Positions 31,362 through 39,411 are shown, counted from the stretch's first letter. The stretch is DNA of 64,000 bases from CAG-217 sp963605415 (GCA_963605415.1 CAVCUL010000003.1:62001-126000), one strand, 5' to 3'. The notes: a model not told the origin generated them from the sequence alone. A program made the numbers and translations.

Positions 31362-33811
31362 TGCTCCGGCAAAAAATGTTACAGGATATGAAGGCCAACA
31401 AATGGCAATTCCTATCTATCCTGCTGATGGCGTTTCTCGGCGTGTATATTTTTACCGGCGTTGGCGGCGAATGGGCCGGCGTCAATCACTACCGCAAGGG
31501 GTATTATCAAGAGACCAACCTGGCCAACGGTTGGATCTGGGGCGAGGGCTTTTCTGACAGTGATGTCAGTAAGGTGGGGGCCATTCCCGGCGTTACCGGC
31601 GCACAAAAGCGCTGCTACCTGGAAGTAAAGGGCCAGGACAGCCACGACCCCACCATTTACCTGTATGGGTTAAAAGAGAACACCATTTGTATGCCCAAGG
31701 TGGTAGAGGGCAGCCCGGTGGACCTGACCGCCAAGGATAAAGTTTGGGTAGACGCCCGCTTTGCCCAGGCGCGGAACTTAAAGGTGGGCGACAGCTACAC
31801 TTTTCTGTTTGAGAATGTGCCCTTTACCCTGCAAGTGGCTGGACTGGTGTACAGCAGTGAGTACCAGTATTACGCCAACGAAAACGACCTTTGGCCGGAT
31901 TACAACAACATCGGCTTTGCCTACTGTGCCTACACTGCCCTGCCTATGCAGGACTACATTGTGCACTATATTGAGAACAGCAAAAAGTCTGTGTCCCAGC
32001 TGATCGAGGAATTCAGCAAAGAGAACGCGGAAATCACCAAGAATGCCAAGCTGATCAGCCGCTTTAGTAAAAAGCAGATCGTGGATATGCTCAAGAAAGC
32101 GGACCCGGCGGAATTCGTCGATATGGTGCCCTATACCCAAATCGTGCTCACTACCGAAAGGGACAGTATGGCCGCGGACATCGGCGACCAAGTCAACAAG
32201 GCCCTGAACGGCAACTACGCGGTGTACACCACCCGGGCGGAAACCTCAGGCATTGCCATGATGAATTCAGAAATGGAGCAGCACAAGACCATCGGCGCCG
32301 TGTTCCCCATTGTGTTCCTGCTGATCGCCGTGCTGGCCATCGTTACCTGTATGAACCGTATGATCCATGTGCAGCGCACCCAAATCGGTACTCTGATGGC
32401 CCTGGGCTTTTCCAAGACGCAGATTACAATACATTATATTGGTTATGGCTTTTTGCCCTCGCTGACCGGTGCTGTGTTAGGCTGTATCATTGGGCCTGTC
32501 ACCCTACCGTTTCTTTTCTATAACACAATGGCCAGCTACTACACCCTGCCGGAGTGGAAAGCCGGATTTGACATCAGCTTTGCTTTCGTAGCGATTGGTA
32601 CCGTTGCGGCCTGTACTTTGGCAGCACTATTTACAGTTGTCCATATGCTGGGCGAGTCCCCAGCCCAAACTCTGCGGCCTAAAGCGCCGCGGAATTTTAA
32701 GCTTACCCGCTTAGAGCGTTCCAGCGGCTGGGGTAAAATGAAATTCAGCTTCCGCTGGAGTTGGCGCAACTTTACCCGCGGCAGAGTTCGCACCGTTATG
32801 GGCATTGTGGGCACCGTGGGCTGTATGGCGCTGCTGATCGCCGCATTCTCCATGTATGACTGTATGAGCGATATGGAAAGCTGGCAGTACGATCAGCTGC
32901 AAACCGCGCAAACGCGCCTGACCCTGGCGCCGGAGACCAGCAACGACCAGGCCAAAACCATTGCGGACCGGGTGGACGGCGAGCTGCTGATGACCACCGC
33001 CATTGAGATCGAGGCAAACGGCGTGAAAAAGACCGCCAATGCCACCATTACCGACGGCAGCGGCTGCAACTTTGTTACCGACACCGCCCGCAAGCAGATC
33101 ACCCCGGACGACAATATGATGGCTTTGACCCAGCTGACCGCCAAGTCGCTGGGACTGAAAGCGGGCGACACCTTCCGCTGGCACATTTACACCTCGGACA
33201 AATGGGTCACCTCCACCGTTACCCTGATCTGCCGCAATCCCATGACCCAGGGGCTTACTATGACCCGCGCCACGCTGGAGCGGCTGGGGTATGAATTCAC
33301 CCCCGGTTATGTGGACACCCAGCAGACCATGACCACCTTTGATAACAGCCATGTGACCAAGGTGCTCACCAACGGCGATATGCACAACTTCTGGTCCCAT
33401 TATATGGAAAGTATGAATATGCTGGTCAGCATTTTGATCCTGTTTGCAGTAATTTTGGCCGTTGTCGTACTTTATAACCTGGGTCAGATCAACTTTACCG
33501 AGCAGGAGCGGGAGAACGCCACCCTAAAGGTCATCGGCTTTAGCACCGGACGCATTCTGCGCATTAACCTACTGCAAAATCTGGTTTACGCTTTGCTGGG
33601 CATTTTGCTCGGCACGCCGCTGGGACTCTATCTGGTATACATTATGATTTCCACATCCGGCGACACCTTTGACATGATGGTAAAACTCACATCCGGCTCC
33701 TTTATCATCTGTGCCACTATCACCCTGGTGGTCTCCATCCTGGTGAGCCTGCTGTTTACCCGTTATATCAAAAAGCTGGATATGGTCACCTCGCTGAAAG
33801 GCGTGGAATAA
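31361..33811 (+). CDS. FtsX-like ABC transporter permease
   Basis: An 816-residue permease with one N-terminal helix (residues about 15-35), a large extracytoplasmic domain (about 40-310), three helices with an FtsX domain (about 320-430), a further helix near 480-505 that starts a second extracytoplasmic domain, and three C-terminal helices with a second FtsX domain (about 680-815, ending YIKKLDMVTSLKGVE). This 'two FtsX units in one chain' layout is that of type VII (mechanotransmission) ABC permeases. The ATG at 31361 overlaps the ATPase stop. Substrate unknown; peptide or lipid handling or drug resistance is typical. Confidence 0.88.
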   Translation: MLRQKMLQDMKANKWQFLSILLMAFLGVYIFTGVGGEWAGVNHYRKGYYQETNLANGWIWGEGFSDSDVSKVGAIPGVTGAQKRCYLEVKGQDSHDPTIYLYGLKENTICMPKVVEGSPVDLTAKDKVWVDARFAQARNLKVGDSYTFLFENVPFTLQVAGLVYSSEYQYYANENDLWPDYNNIGFAYCAYTALPMQDYIVHYIENSKKSVSQLIEEFSKENAEITKNAKLISRFSKKQIVDMLKKADPAEFVDMVPYTQIVLTTERDSMAADIGDQVNKALNGNYAVYTTRAETSGIAMMNSEMEQHKTIGAVFPIVFLLIAVLAIVTCMNRMIHVQRTQIGTLMALGFSKTQITIHYIGYGFLPSLTGAVLGCIIGPVTLPFLFYNTMASYYTLPEWKAGFDISFAFVAIGTVAACTLAALFTVVHMLGESPAQTLRPKAPRNFKLTRLERSSGWGKMKFSFRWSWRNFTRGRVRTVMGIVGTVGCMALLIAAFSMYDCMSDMESWQYDQLQTAQTRLTLAPETSNDQAKTIADRVDGELLMTTAIEIEANGVKKTANATITDGSGCNFVTDTARKQITPDDNMMALTQLTAKSLGLKAGDTFRWHIYTSDKWVTSTVTLICRNPMTQGLTMTRATLERLGYEFTPGYVDTQQTMTTFDNSHVTKVLTNGDMHNFWSHYMESMNMLVSILILFAVILAVVVLYNLGQINFTEQERENATLKVIGFSTGRILRINLLQNLVYALLGILLGTPLGLYLVYIMISTSGDTFDMMVKLTSGSFIICATITLVVSILVSLLFTRYIKKLDMVTSLKGVE

Positions 33812-33834
33812 TCCCCTATTTACCGCAAATACTT

Positions 33835-33862
33835 TTAGCCGACGGGCAACACCGTCGGCTAA
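33835..33862 (+). terminator. Hairpin after the ABC permease, weak terminator
   Basis: An 11-bp perfect stem TTAGCCGACGG/CCGTCGGCTAA with a six-base loop, lying 23 bases after the permease stop. It has only a short T-run (GATTTG), so termination may be partial and the DUF3793 gene could be read through. Confidence 0.5.
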
Positions 33863-33876
33863 GATTTGAAAAGGCG

Positions 33877-33892
33877 GTTAGTCCATTCTAAC
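33877..33892 (+). promoter_or_regulatory. Operator 3, GTTAG-N6-CTAAC, before the DUF3793 gene
   Basis: The same GTTAG-N6-CTAAC arrangement as the two copies before the ABC transporter, followed by TGTAAAGGAG. It is immediately upstream of the ribosome binding site of the DUF3793 gene. No clear -35/-10 pair was found just upstream, so it may act as a roadblock on readthrough or belong to a weak promoter. Confidence 0.65.
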
Positions 33893-33907
33893 TGTAAAGG
33901 AGTACCT

Positions 33908-34465
33908 ATGCTGGAGCAATACCTCATCAACCACTGCGCGCCTACTTTGGCGTCGCTGAAAACCGCCAACCTGTTTAATTGCATAGCAGAAAGTCCGAAG
34001 ACCCTGCAGACGGCCATCGCACGCTGGCAGGCGCTGCTGGCGCCAAAGGGGGTGGAACTGCTGCTCCTGCGGGAAAGCGGAGACCGGGCGCTGGTGTATG
34101 TGTACCGGCCGGACCGGCTGGCCCGTGACCTGCAACGGCCGGGCGTGGCGGCATTTCTCGCCCGATGTGGATACACCGGCACAGACCCCGCCGCCTGCCT
34201 GGATGTGTTGCGGCGCAAGCTGGCTGTCAGCAGCGACTTTCCCCACGAGATCGGCCTGTTTTTAGGCTATCCCCTGGGTGATGTGATCGGCTTTATTGAG
34301 AACCACGGCCAAAACTGCCTGTGCAGCGGGGTTTGGAAAGTTTATACCAACCCGGAGGCTGCCGCCGGTGCCTTTCGCAAATTCAGCAAATGCACCCGGG
34401 TCTATCGCCGTTTGTTCTTTGGCGGGCAGCGGAATGTGGAACAGCTCACAGTAAAAAGTGCTTAA
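33908..34465 (+). CDS. DUF3793 family protein
   Basis: A 185-residue protein with the features of DUF3793: an N-terminal LEQYLINHCAPTLASLKTANLF, and HEIGLFLGYPLGDVIGFIENHG with nearby CLCSGVWKVYTN. The family is often found beside flavodoxin or iron-related genes in Clostridia but has no known activity. Several conserved Cys and His residues suggest metal or redox binding, which is inference. The ATG at 33908 follows AAAGGAG by five bases. It is 28 bases from a flavodoxin gene. Confidence 0.82.
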   Translation: MLEQYLINHCAPTLASLKTANLFNCIAESPKTLQTAIARWQALLAPKGVELLLLRESGDRALVYVYRPDRLARDLQRPGVAAFLARCGYTGTDPAACLDVLRRKLAVSSDFPHEIGLFLGYPLGDVIGFIENHGQNCLCSGVWKVYTNPEAAAGAFRKFSKCTRVYRRLFFGGQRNVEQLTVKSA

Positions 34466-34493
34466 TATTTTTTGATACAGAAAGGAATTTATT

Positions 34494-34916
34494 ATGAAAA
34501 AAATCGCGATCGTTTATTGGAGCGGCACAGGCAATACGGCCCAAATGGCAGAGGCTGTGTCAGAGGGCGCAGGCGCTGCCGGTGCCTTGTCAGACCTGTT
34601 CACCCCCGCCAACTTCTCCCCTGCCAAGATCAAGGACTATGACGCCATTGCCTTTGGCTGCCCGGCCATGGGCGCAGAGCAGCTGGAGGACTTTGAGTTT
34701 GAGCCGCTGTTCCTGGAATGCGCACAGGAACTGAACGGTAAGGACATCGCCCTCTTTGGCTCCTACGGCTGGGGCGACGGCGAGTGGATGCAGACCTGGG
34801 AGGACCAGTGCAAAGACCTGGGCGCCCACCTGGTGTGCAACAGCGTCATTGCCAATGAGGCGCCGGACGATACCGCCCTTGCCGCCTGCCGCAATTTGGG
34901 TGCAGCCCTGGCGTAA
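34494..34916 (+). CDS. Flavodoxin
   Basis: A 140-residue short-chain flavodoxin with the FMN phosphate loop YWSGTGNTAQMAEAV at residues 8-22, the FMN-ring loops FGCPAMGAEQLED and FGSYGWGDGEWMQTW. It would replace ferredoxin as an electron carrier under iron limitation. Its position after DUF3793 and behind operator 3 places it in the same regulon as the ABC transporter. Confidence 0.92.
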   Translation: MKKIAIVYWSGTGNTAQMAEAVSEGAGAAGALSDLFTPANFSPAKIKDYDAIAFGCPAMGAEQLEDFEFEPLFLECAQELNGKDIALFGSYGWGDGEWMQTWEDQCKDLGAHLVCNSVIANEAPDDTALAACRNLGAALA

Positions 34917-34937
34917 AGAACTCCATATAATCGGACC

Positions 34938-34977
34938 GACCCGGTACAGATCACTGTATCGGGTCGTGGTTTTATTT
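34938..34977 (+). terminator. Terminator of the DUF3793/flavodoxin unit
   Basis: A 12-bp stem with one G-T pair (GACCCGGTACAG/CTGTATCGGGTC, 34938-34949 and 34954-34965, loop ATCA) followed by GTGGTTTTATTTAT. It overlaps the 3' end of the convergent GrpB-family gene. Confidence 0.8.
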
Positions 34978-35865
34978 ATCCTTATTTAGGCCAAGAATTT
35001 CAATTTCGTGGCGAAAATACCGCTCTTGGAAATGGACTTCCTTTTCGATCTCGTCCGGTGTAAAAGTGACACCGGTTGGCGCAGCAATCCATTTGTCCTC
35101 CACATCGTCCGGCCGCCGAATAACCGCCAAAATACGGCCTGTGTATCTCTCCACCGGCTCACTTACACCCAGTAAGTACACATCCGCCTCTTCCCCATCC
35201 GCGCTGAAAATATGCGGCACATAGCCGGAATTCACCGGGTAGATCATATCCGTGTGCTTTGGGTGATGACTGCCAAGGGGTCGATCAATCAGAATATCTA
35301 CCGTTTTGCCAAGGAGCATATCGGACAAAGCACGGCGCAAAACAGACCGGATAAAGGCTTGCTTGCCCTGCACATAGTCCTCTCTGCCGCTGTCCGTAGG
35401 CAGCTGGGCCGCCAGCGCCAGCTTTAGGCGCTCATACTCCCCGGCTGTGTCCGGGTGGGCGCGCAGATCGTCCCGGAACAGAATATAATTCTGCCAGTCC
35501 ACGCTACCGGTGTGCACAATATGGATAAAGTGGGTTTGCAAGTCGCCGGATCCGTCATAGTAACTGCCGCTGGCGAACAGCAGCTGCCCCCGCACCCCCG
35601 CCTGGGCATTGGGACGATAATAGAACCCGGCGGCCCGCAGCTGCTTTTCGTATGCCAAGAGCGCGTCAAAATCATCCACCGCAACGGCAATGTCAATGAT
35701 CGGCTTTGCCTGTATCGTGGGAATGGCCGTGCTGCCTACATGGGCCATCTCCACCACCACCGGCCCGAGAATTTGGCGTAGCCGTGCCATGGTCTCCTGC
35801 GCTTCCGTCTCCCAAGCTTTTTCGTGGGGGCACAGCGCCACCGCACCCCGTTTCAGTCCCAGCAT
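34972..35865 (-). CDS. GrpB family nucleotidyltransferase-like protein fused to inorganic pyrophosphatase-like domain
   Basis: A 297-residue two-domain protein. Residues about 1-180 are GrpB/YqkA-like (VEMAHVGSTAIPTIQAKPIIDIAVAVD, a nucleotidyltransferase fold with Gly-Ser and Asp-x-Asp-like positions; FIRSVLRRAL at the end). Residues about 185-297 resemble small pyrophosphatase-like proteins (DILIDRPLGSHHPKHTDMIYPVNSGYVPHIF, DGEEADVYLLGVSEPV, IRRPDDVEDKWIAAP). The pairing in one chain suggests coupled nucleotide transfer and PPi handling, but this is inference. ATG at 35865 follows AGGAGG by six bases. Confidence 0.8.
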   Translation of the reverse strand: MLGLKRGAVALCPHEKAWETEAQETMARLRQILGPVVVEMAHVGSTAIPTIQAKPIIDIAVAVDDFDALLAYEKQLRAAGFYYRPNAQAGVRGQLLFASGSYYDGSGDLQTHFIHIVHTGSVDWQNYILFRDDLRAHPDTAGEYERLKLALAAQLPTDSGREDYVQGKQAFIRSVLRRALSDMLLGKTVDILIDRPLGSHHPKHTDMIYPVNSGYVPHIFSADGEEADVYLLGVSEPVERYTGRILAVIRRPDDVEDKWIAAPTGVTFTPDEIEKEVHFQERYFRHEIEILGLNKDK

Positions 35866-35959
35866 TTGCAACCTCCTGTCTTTTTGTATCGTCCCTATGT
35901 TCTATATTTGTGCCGAAAAACAAAATTGAAATTTCTTCCAACAAATTTCACATTTTACC

Positions 35960-35988
35960 TTGACAGCATATTTCAATTGGTGTATTAT
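35960..35988 (+). promoter_or_regulatory. Promoter of an orphan transcript
   Basis: TTGACA (35960-35965) and TATTAT (35983-35988) separated by 17 bases. It points towards 36000-36180, which has no intact gene. Confidence 0.7.
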
Positions 35989-35996
35989 ATACACAT

Positions 35997-36006
35997 ACCG
36001 ATCGGT
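35997..36006 (+). promoter_or_regulatory. Palindromic operator ACCGATCGGT
   Basis: A perfect 10-base palindrome at the expected transcription start of the orphan promoter, the usual place for a TetR-family operator. No TetR gene is nearby. Confidence 0.55.
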
Positions 36007-36146
36007 TAGACGGTTGTTCGACAGTAAAAAGGGAAATGGAAAATGAAAGGGCGGAGTATCCGGCGCGTTTTATCTCTTTTACTCACTTCTTCTCTCTCTT
36101 TCGCGCGCCGCACTCCAAACACCCACCGCACCGAACGGTGCAAGGG

Positions 36147-36180
36147 AAGAGCAGGTCTCACGACCTGCTCTTTTCTTTTG
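36147..36180 (+). terminator. Strong terminator, copy 1 of a duplicated module
   Basis: A perfect 11-bp stem AAGAGCAGGTC/GACCTGCTCTT (36147-36157 and 36162-36172) with TTCTTTT after it. The same stem recurs at 36318-36343, differing only in the loop. Confidence 0.85.
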
Positions 36181-36188
36181 AAAAACAA

Positions 36189-36199
36189 GGAACCGTCCC
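36189..36199 (+). repeat. GGAACCGTCCC repeat, copy 1
   Basis: Part of ACAAGGAACCGTCCCCTGTTCTAC following terminator copy 1. The same core is at 36290-36300 (direct) and 39368-39378 (inverted). This motif is found near mobile or rearranged sequence in many Firmicutes, from memory. The surrounding 35866-36407 holds no intact gene. Confidence 0.6.
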
Positions 36200-36289
36200 C
36201 TGTTCTACACCAAAACAAGCGGTAGGAAAATTTGAAATTGTGGTTTTGTCTTAGTCATATTCCTGATTTAGTTTACTTTTGCGATACAA

Positions 36290-36300
36290 GGAACCGTCCC
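36290..36300 (+). repeat. GGAACCGTCCC repeat, copy 2
   Basis: Within ACAAGGAACCGTCCCTATTCTAC, followed at once by GGTGCGGGG and terminator copy 2. Relative to copy 1 the order of repeat and terminator is swapped. Confidence 0.6.
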
Positions 36301-36317
36301 TATTCTACGGTGCGGGG

Positions 36318-36351
36318 AAGAGCAGGTCTCGCGACCTGCTCTTTTCTTTAT
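36318..36351 (+). terminator. Strong terminator, copy 2 of the duplicated module
   Basis: Same 11-bp stem as 36147-36172, loop TCGC instead of TCAC, followed by TTCTTTATT. On the minus strand no T-run follows, so it does not terminate the lipoprotein gene. Confidence 0.85.
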
Positions 36352-36407
36352 TGTGATATAGTGTGATTAATTTGCGAAAAGGCCAAGTTTCCATGCAAAT
36401 CCAGCAA

Positions 36408-36953
36408 TCAACGCTCATATTTAACGCGACCTGATAAAGACAAACAGGTCTCCGTATCATCAACCGTATATTCAATGCCATACTCCTGATGGAACGAGTC
36501 CAAGAAATCAATTTTGTCCTGCTTGTATTCCTTATAACTTTCATAATCAGGGTAAATGTCCTTAAAATTTAAGTATGGATCATCGGATTCAATTACTGAG
36601 GTTACACGCGCAAGCGGGAACTCCTTTTTGGATAACTGATTTGCAAGACGCACAGCCACTTTGTAATCCAGTTTTTCCTCGCTATTCGCTATAACGTCAA
36701 ACAAAAAACGATCGTTTGCATCATCGAAACGACGGATTTGCAACATGATGGATTGATTCTTGCTTTTTAATTCAGCGTTGTATTCCTCTGTCGCATTGGA
36801 TTCTGACACAACCTTATAATTATTCTCGGTCGCAAACTGATGCAGAATGGAGCTGTAATCCAACTTTGTGTGCTCACTTTGACAAGCAGAAAAGCACAAA
36901 ATAATGCAAAACAGCATAGAAATCAAAGCTAACAGCTTATATGGTAAACGCAT
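36408..36953 (-). CDS. Small lipoprotein, candidate immunity protein of the RHS toxin
   Basis: A 181-residue protein with an N-terminal signal (MRLPYKLLALISMLFCIILC) and lipobox FSAC with Cys at residue 24. It is therefore likely a membrane-anchored lipoprotein facing outwards. The rest is soluble and charged, with no family I recognise. It overlaps the end of the RHS gene by 17 bases and is on the same strand, the position of an immunity gene. Its A+T-rich base use matches the RHS C-terminal domain and differs from the surrounding genes. Immunity is inferred from position. Confidence 0.7.
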   Translation of the reverse strand: MRLPYKLLALISMLFCIILCFSACQSEHTKLDYSSILHQFATENNYKVVSESNATEEYNAELKSKNQSIMLQIRRFDDANDRFLFDVIANSEEKLDYKVAVRLANQLSKKEFPLARVTSVIESDDPYLNFKDIYPDYESYKEYKQDKIDFLDSFHQEYGIEYTVDDTETCLSLSGRVKYER

Positions 36954-39411
36954 AGTAGAATTTCACCTTCCAATCGTATGCTTTGCCTTGTCCTGTTTTT
37001 TGCAAAACATATCCCAAATCGTTGGCAGCATTACCTATACTAACCTTAATCTTTTTGCCAAATGTTCGTATTTCAGTAAAGTCATATGTGTCCCAGACTG
37101 TAACATTCAGTTCCCAGCGTCCACGAGTCTTTTTGCCAGATAAGGTAAATTTTACTTTCTGCATAGAATAATAGCAATCTGGATCCTTGCGTTGCTTAAA
37201 TTCTATGGAGTAAGTTTTATTTGCTTTTATCTTTTTCTTGCCTCTTAAAATCTTTTTTACTCTATCCTTAAAATATTTAGATGTACGAATTCCATTAATA
37301 ATTCTATTTTCAACATAGTAAGAAATATGCTTACCGTTTCCATACAGGAAATGATAAAACATTGCCAATGTAAGCTCATAGTCTTTATTAGGCCTTAAGT
37401 ACATCTCAGCAGCCTCGTAAATCACATCTTTCGGACAAAAATAGTATGTTCTGTAACATCCGAATCTGTCAATGTAATTCACCGGATCGTTATTGCAGTA
37501 CGCAAACAGGTTGATGCCAACGGCAATGTCCTTGGACTCTCTGGCAATATCCGGGTCGTCGGCATTGAAGAAGCGGTTGACTACCGGGTTCATATACCGG
37601 CTTTGCAGATAGTACATACCGATGGCGTGGTCAAAGTAATAGCCGCGGTAGGTCAGCGGGTAGGTATTGTACAGCTTGTATGCGCCTTCCCAACCGGTTT
37701 TGCCATCGTAGTCGCACTTCTCCGGCGCATAAGCGAATTCACCGCCCCAGGCATCGTAGAGGTACTCTAATGCCAAGTTACCGTCTGCGTCCGTAACACC
37801 GATCACATCGCCCATTTGGTTGGTGATATAGTGGTACAAGGCGCCGTTCATTAAGAAAGCAGTAGGCTTGCCGTTCTCGTCATAAATAAAGCGGTAGTTC
37901 TTGCCGTCTTCGTTCTGCCGCCCGGTAATGGTGCCGTCCTCTGTGGTGAAGTCCCAAGACATACCCGACTCGGTAGACTGCTCAGAAGTGCGAATACCGT
38001 TCTCGTCATAGGTAAAGGCAGCATAGGCCTCTTCGTTGCCGTCCTCATCTACACCGGAGATCTTGCTCAGCTGCCGCCCGGCGGACCACTTGATCTTGGC
38101 GCCGTAATAGTTGATGGGATTGCCATTTGCATCGTACAGTAAGGATTCATTTTCATCAATGGCGGTAGCATTGACCAGTTCGTCCTCCCACACATCGTCC
38201 CCGCTCTTGTAGGTGCAGGTATAGGATTTGGTGGGAGTTTGGTCGGTCAGATCGCCTGTATTGTACTTATATGTTTTGGCAGAAGTAATATTCCCCCGCT
38301 TGTCGTAGGTATAGGTGCGGGTGATACCGGCACGGTCGTTATCAAAGAAGATATTTTCCCGCACCAGCTGACCCTTGCTGTCATACTGATAGCGGCTGAT
38401 CTGGGCGTGGTTGTTATTATCTGCGTAGTGACCCTGACGATAATAGGTCAAGCGACCCTGATCGTCGTACTGATAGCTCAGGTACAGCTGAGTCTCGCCA
38501 TAAGTGATGGTCTCCGCGGTGACTCTCCCCTGCTCATCATAGGTGCGAGAAGTGGTGCCCAGGGTCTTATCTCCGGCGGTCAAGGTCTCCGTTGCAGTAC
38601 GGTTGGCAGTATCTTCCGCAGACTGCACCGCAAAGGCGTGGCTGCCGGCGGTATAGCTGGCGGTATTGTCCGTTACCTTACGGCTGACCTCTGTGCCAAG
38701 AGTGTTTGCGCTGTAGATGTGGGTGGTCTTGCCACTGTCGGTCGTTTCTTCGTTAGAATAGCTGTAATACAGGGTCTCTGTGCCATCCGAGGCAACTTGA
38801 TATACTTCTGTCAAATCACCGGTATATACGGTGCGCAGTCCTGTATCCGTATTGGTCTTGGACTGCAAGGTGCCCTCACTATCGTAGGTATAGGTGACAA
38901 AGGGCGTCTCGTCGCTATCGTGATACTGGGCAGTCAAGTTGCCATCTTCACTATAATTATAACGCAATGCCTGACCGTTTGCAAATGCTTTTGCAAGCAG
39001 CAAGTCTTTGTCGCTGTAATATTCGGTGGCATAGTCCTGCCCCGCCACAGTAATGGTGCGGATATACGATACCGTCTGTCCGTCCAATTCGCTTGGCTCG
39101 ATCTGATAGTCATAAGCAAACACATACTTATCAAAAGCCTCACGTACCAGCTTATTGGTATCGCTGTAAGCAAAGTGGGTGACCACTCCCTGACTGTTGC
39201 GCTCGTAGGTGAGGTTACCGCGGCTGTCATAGGCATTCAGCGTGCCCTTGGTGCTGTCGGCGTAAGAATCCGTAGGCGTGGCGGCGTTCAGGCCGTCCTC
39301 GTCGGCTACATAATCATCAGTAATCACCTGGAGCACACGACCGCAGCCGTCATAGACGGTAATACAGGGGACGGTTCCCTGTTTTACTCGGTCAAATTGC
39401 CTTTTTCTCAC
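36937..39411 (-). CDS. 5'-truncated RHS/YD-repeat protein with C-terminal toxin-like domain
   Basis: About 824 residues if a GTG at 39411 is used; the true start is unclear. Residues to about 650 are YD repeats (YTYDKRGNITSAK, YQYDDQGRLTYYRQG, FTYDENGIRTSEQ). They end in the RHS core signature SRYMNPVVNRFFNADD...INLFAYCNNDPVNYIDRFG. The last 173 residues (from about 37458 to 36940) are a separate domain, rich in Lys and aromatic residues and A+T-rich in DNA, with LAMFYHFLYGNGK, RGRWELNVTVWDTYDFTE and a C-terminal KVKFYYAFTI. No signal peptide, no N-terminal secretion domain, and no good ribosome binding site are present. The open frame to 39738 runs through two tRNA genes and is not real. Toxin identity unknown. 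Confidence 0.75.
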   Translation of the reverse strand: MRKRQFDRVKQGTVPCITVYDGCGRVLQVITDDYVADEDGLNAATPTDSYADSTKGTLNAYDSRGNLTYERNSQGVVTHFAYSDTNKLVREAFDKYVFAYDYQIEPSELDGQTVSYIRTITVAGQDYATEYYSDKDLLLAKAFANGQALRYNYSEDGNLTAQYHDSDETPFVTYTYDSEGTLQSKTNTDTGLRTVYTGDLTEVYQVASDGTETLYYSYSNEETTDSGKTTHIYSANTLGTEVSRKVTDNTASYTAGSHAFAVQSAEDTANRTATETLTAGDKTLGTTSRTYDEQGRVTAETITYGETQLYLSYQYDDQGRLTYYRQGHYADNNNHAQISRYQYDSKGQLVRENIFFDNDRAGITRTYTYDKRGNITSAKTYKYNTGDLTDQTPTKSYTCTYKSGDDVWEDELVNATAIDENESLLYDANGNPINYYGAKIKWSAGRQLSKISGVDEDGNEEAYAAFTYDENGIRTSEQSTESGMSWDFTTEDGTITGRQNEDGKNYRFIYDENGKPTAFLMNGALYHYITNQMGDVIGVTDADGNLALEYLYDAWGGEFAYAPEKCDYDGKTGWEGAYKLYNTYPLTYRGYYFDHAIGMYYLQSRYMNPVVNRFFNADDPDIARESKDIAVGINLFAYCNNDPVNYIDRFGCYRTYYFCPKDVIYEAAEMYLRPNKDYELTLAMFYHFLYGNGKHISYYVENRIINGIRTSKYFKDRVKKILRGKKKIKANKTYSIEFKQRKDPDCYYSMQKVKFTLSGKKTRGRWELNVTVWDTYDFTEIRTFGKKIKVSIGNAANDLGYVLQKTGQGKAYDWKVKFYYAFTI
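39368..39378 (-). repeat. GGAACCGTCCC repeat, copy 3 (inverted)
   Basis: The core on the minus strand, within the near-palindrome CAGGGGACGGTTCCCTG (39365-39381). It is at the 5' edge of the RHS homology, while copy 2 lies beyond the lipoprotein gene. The two copies bracket the RHS/lipoprotein pair in inverted orientation. Confidence 0.6.

Larger units (their letters stand above)
36043..36225 (+). other. Short truncated reading frame behind the orphan promoter
   Basis: A 60-codon frame starting MKGRSIRRVLSLLL, preceded by AAGGG nine bases upstream. The first ~20 codons look like the positive-then-hydrophobic start of a membrane protein. From about 36110 the sequence runs into a terminator and the GGAACCGTCCC repeat, and the predicted residues stop looking like protein. 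I read it as a gene start cut off by a rearrangement, not a functional gene. Confidence 0.35.
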
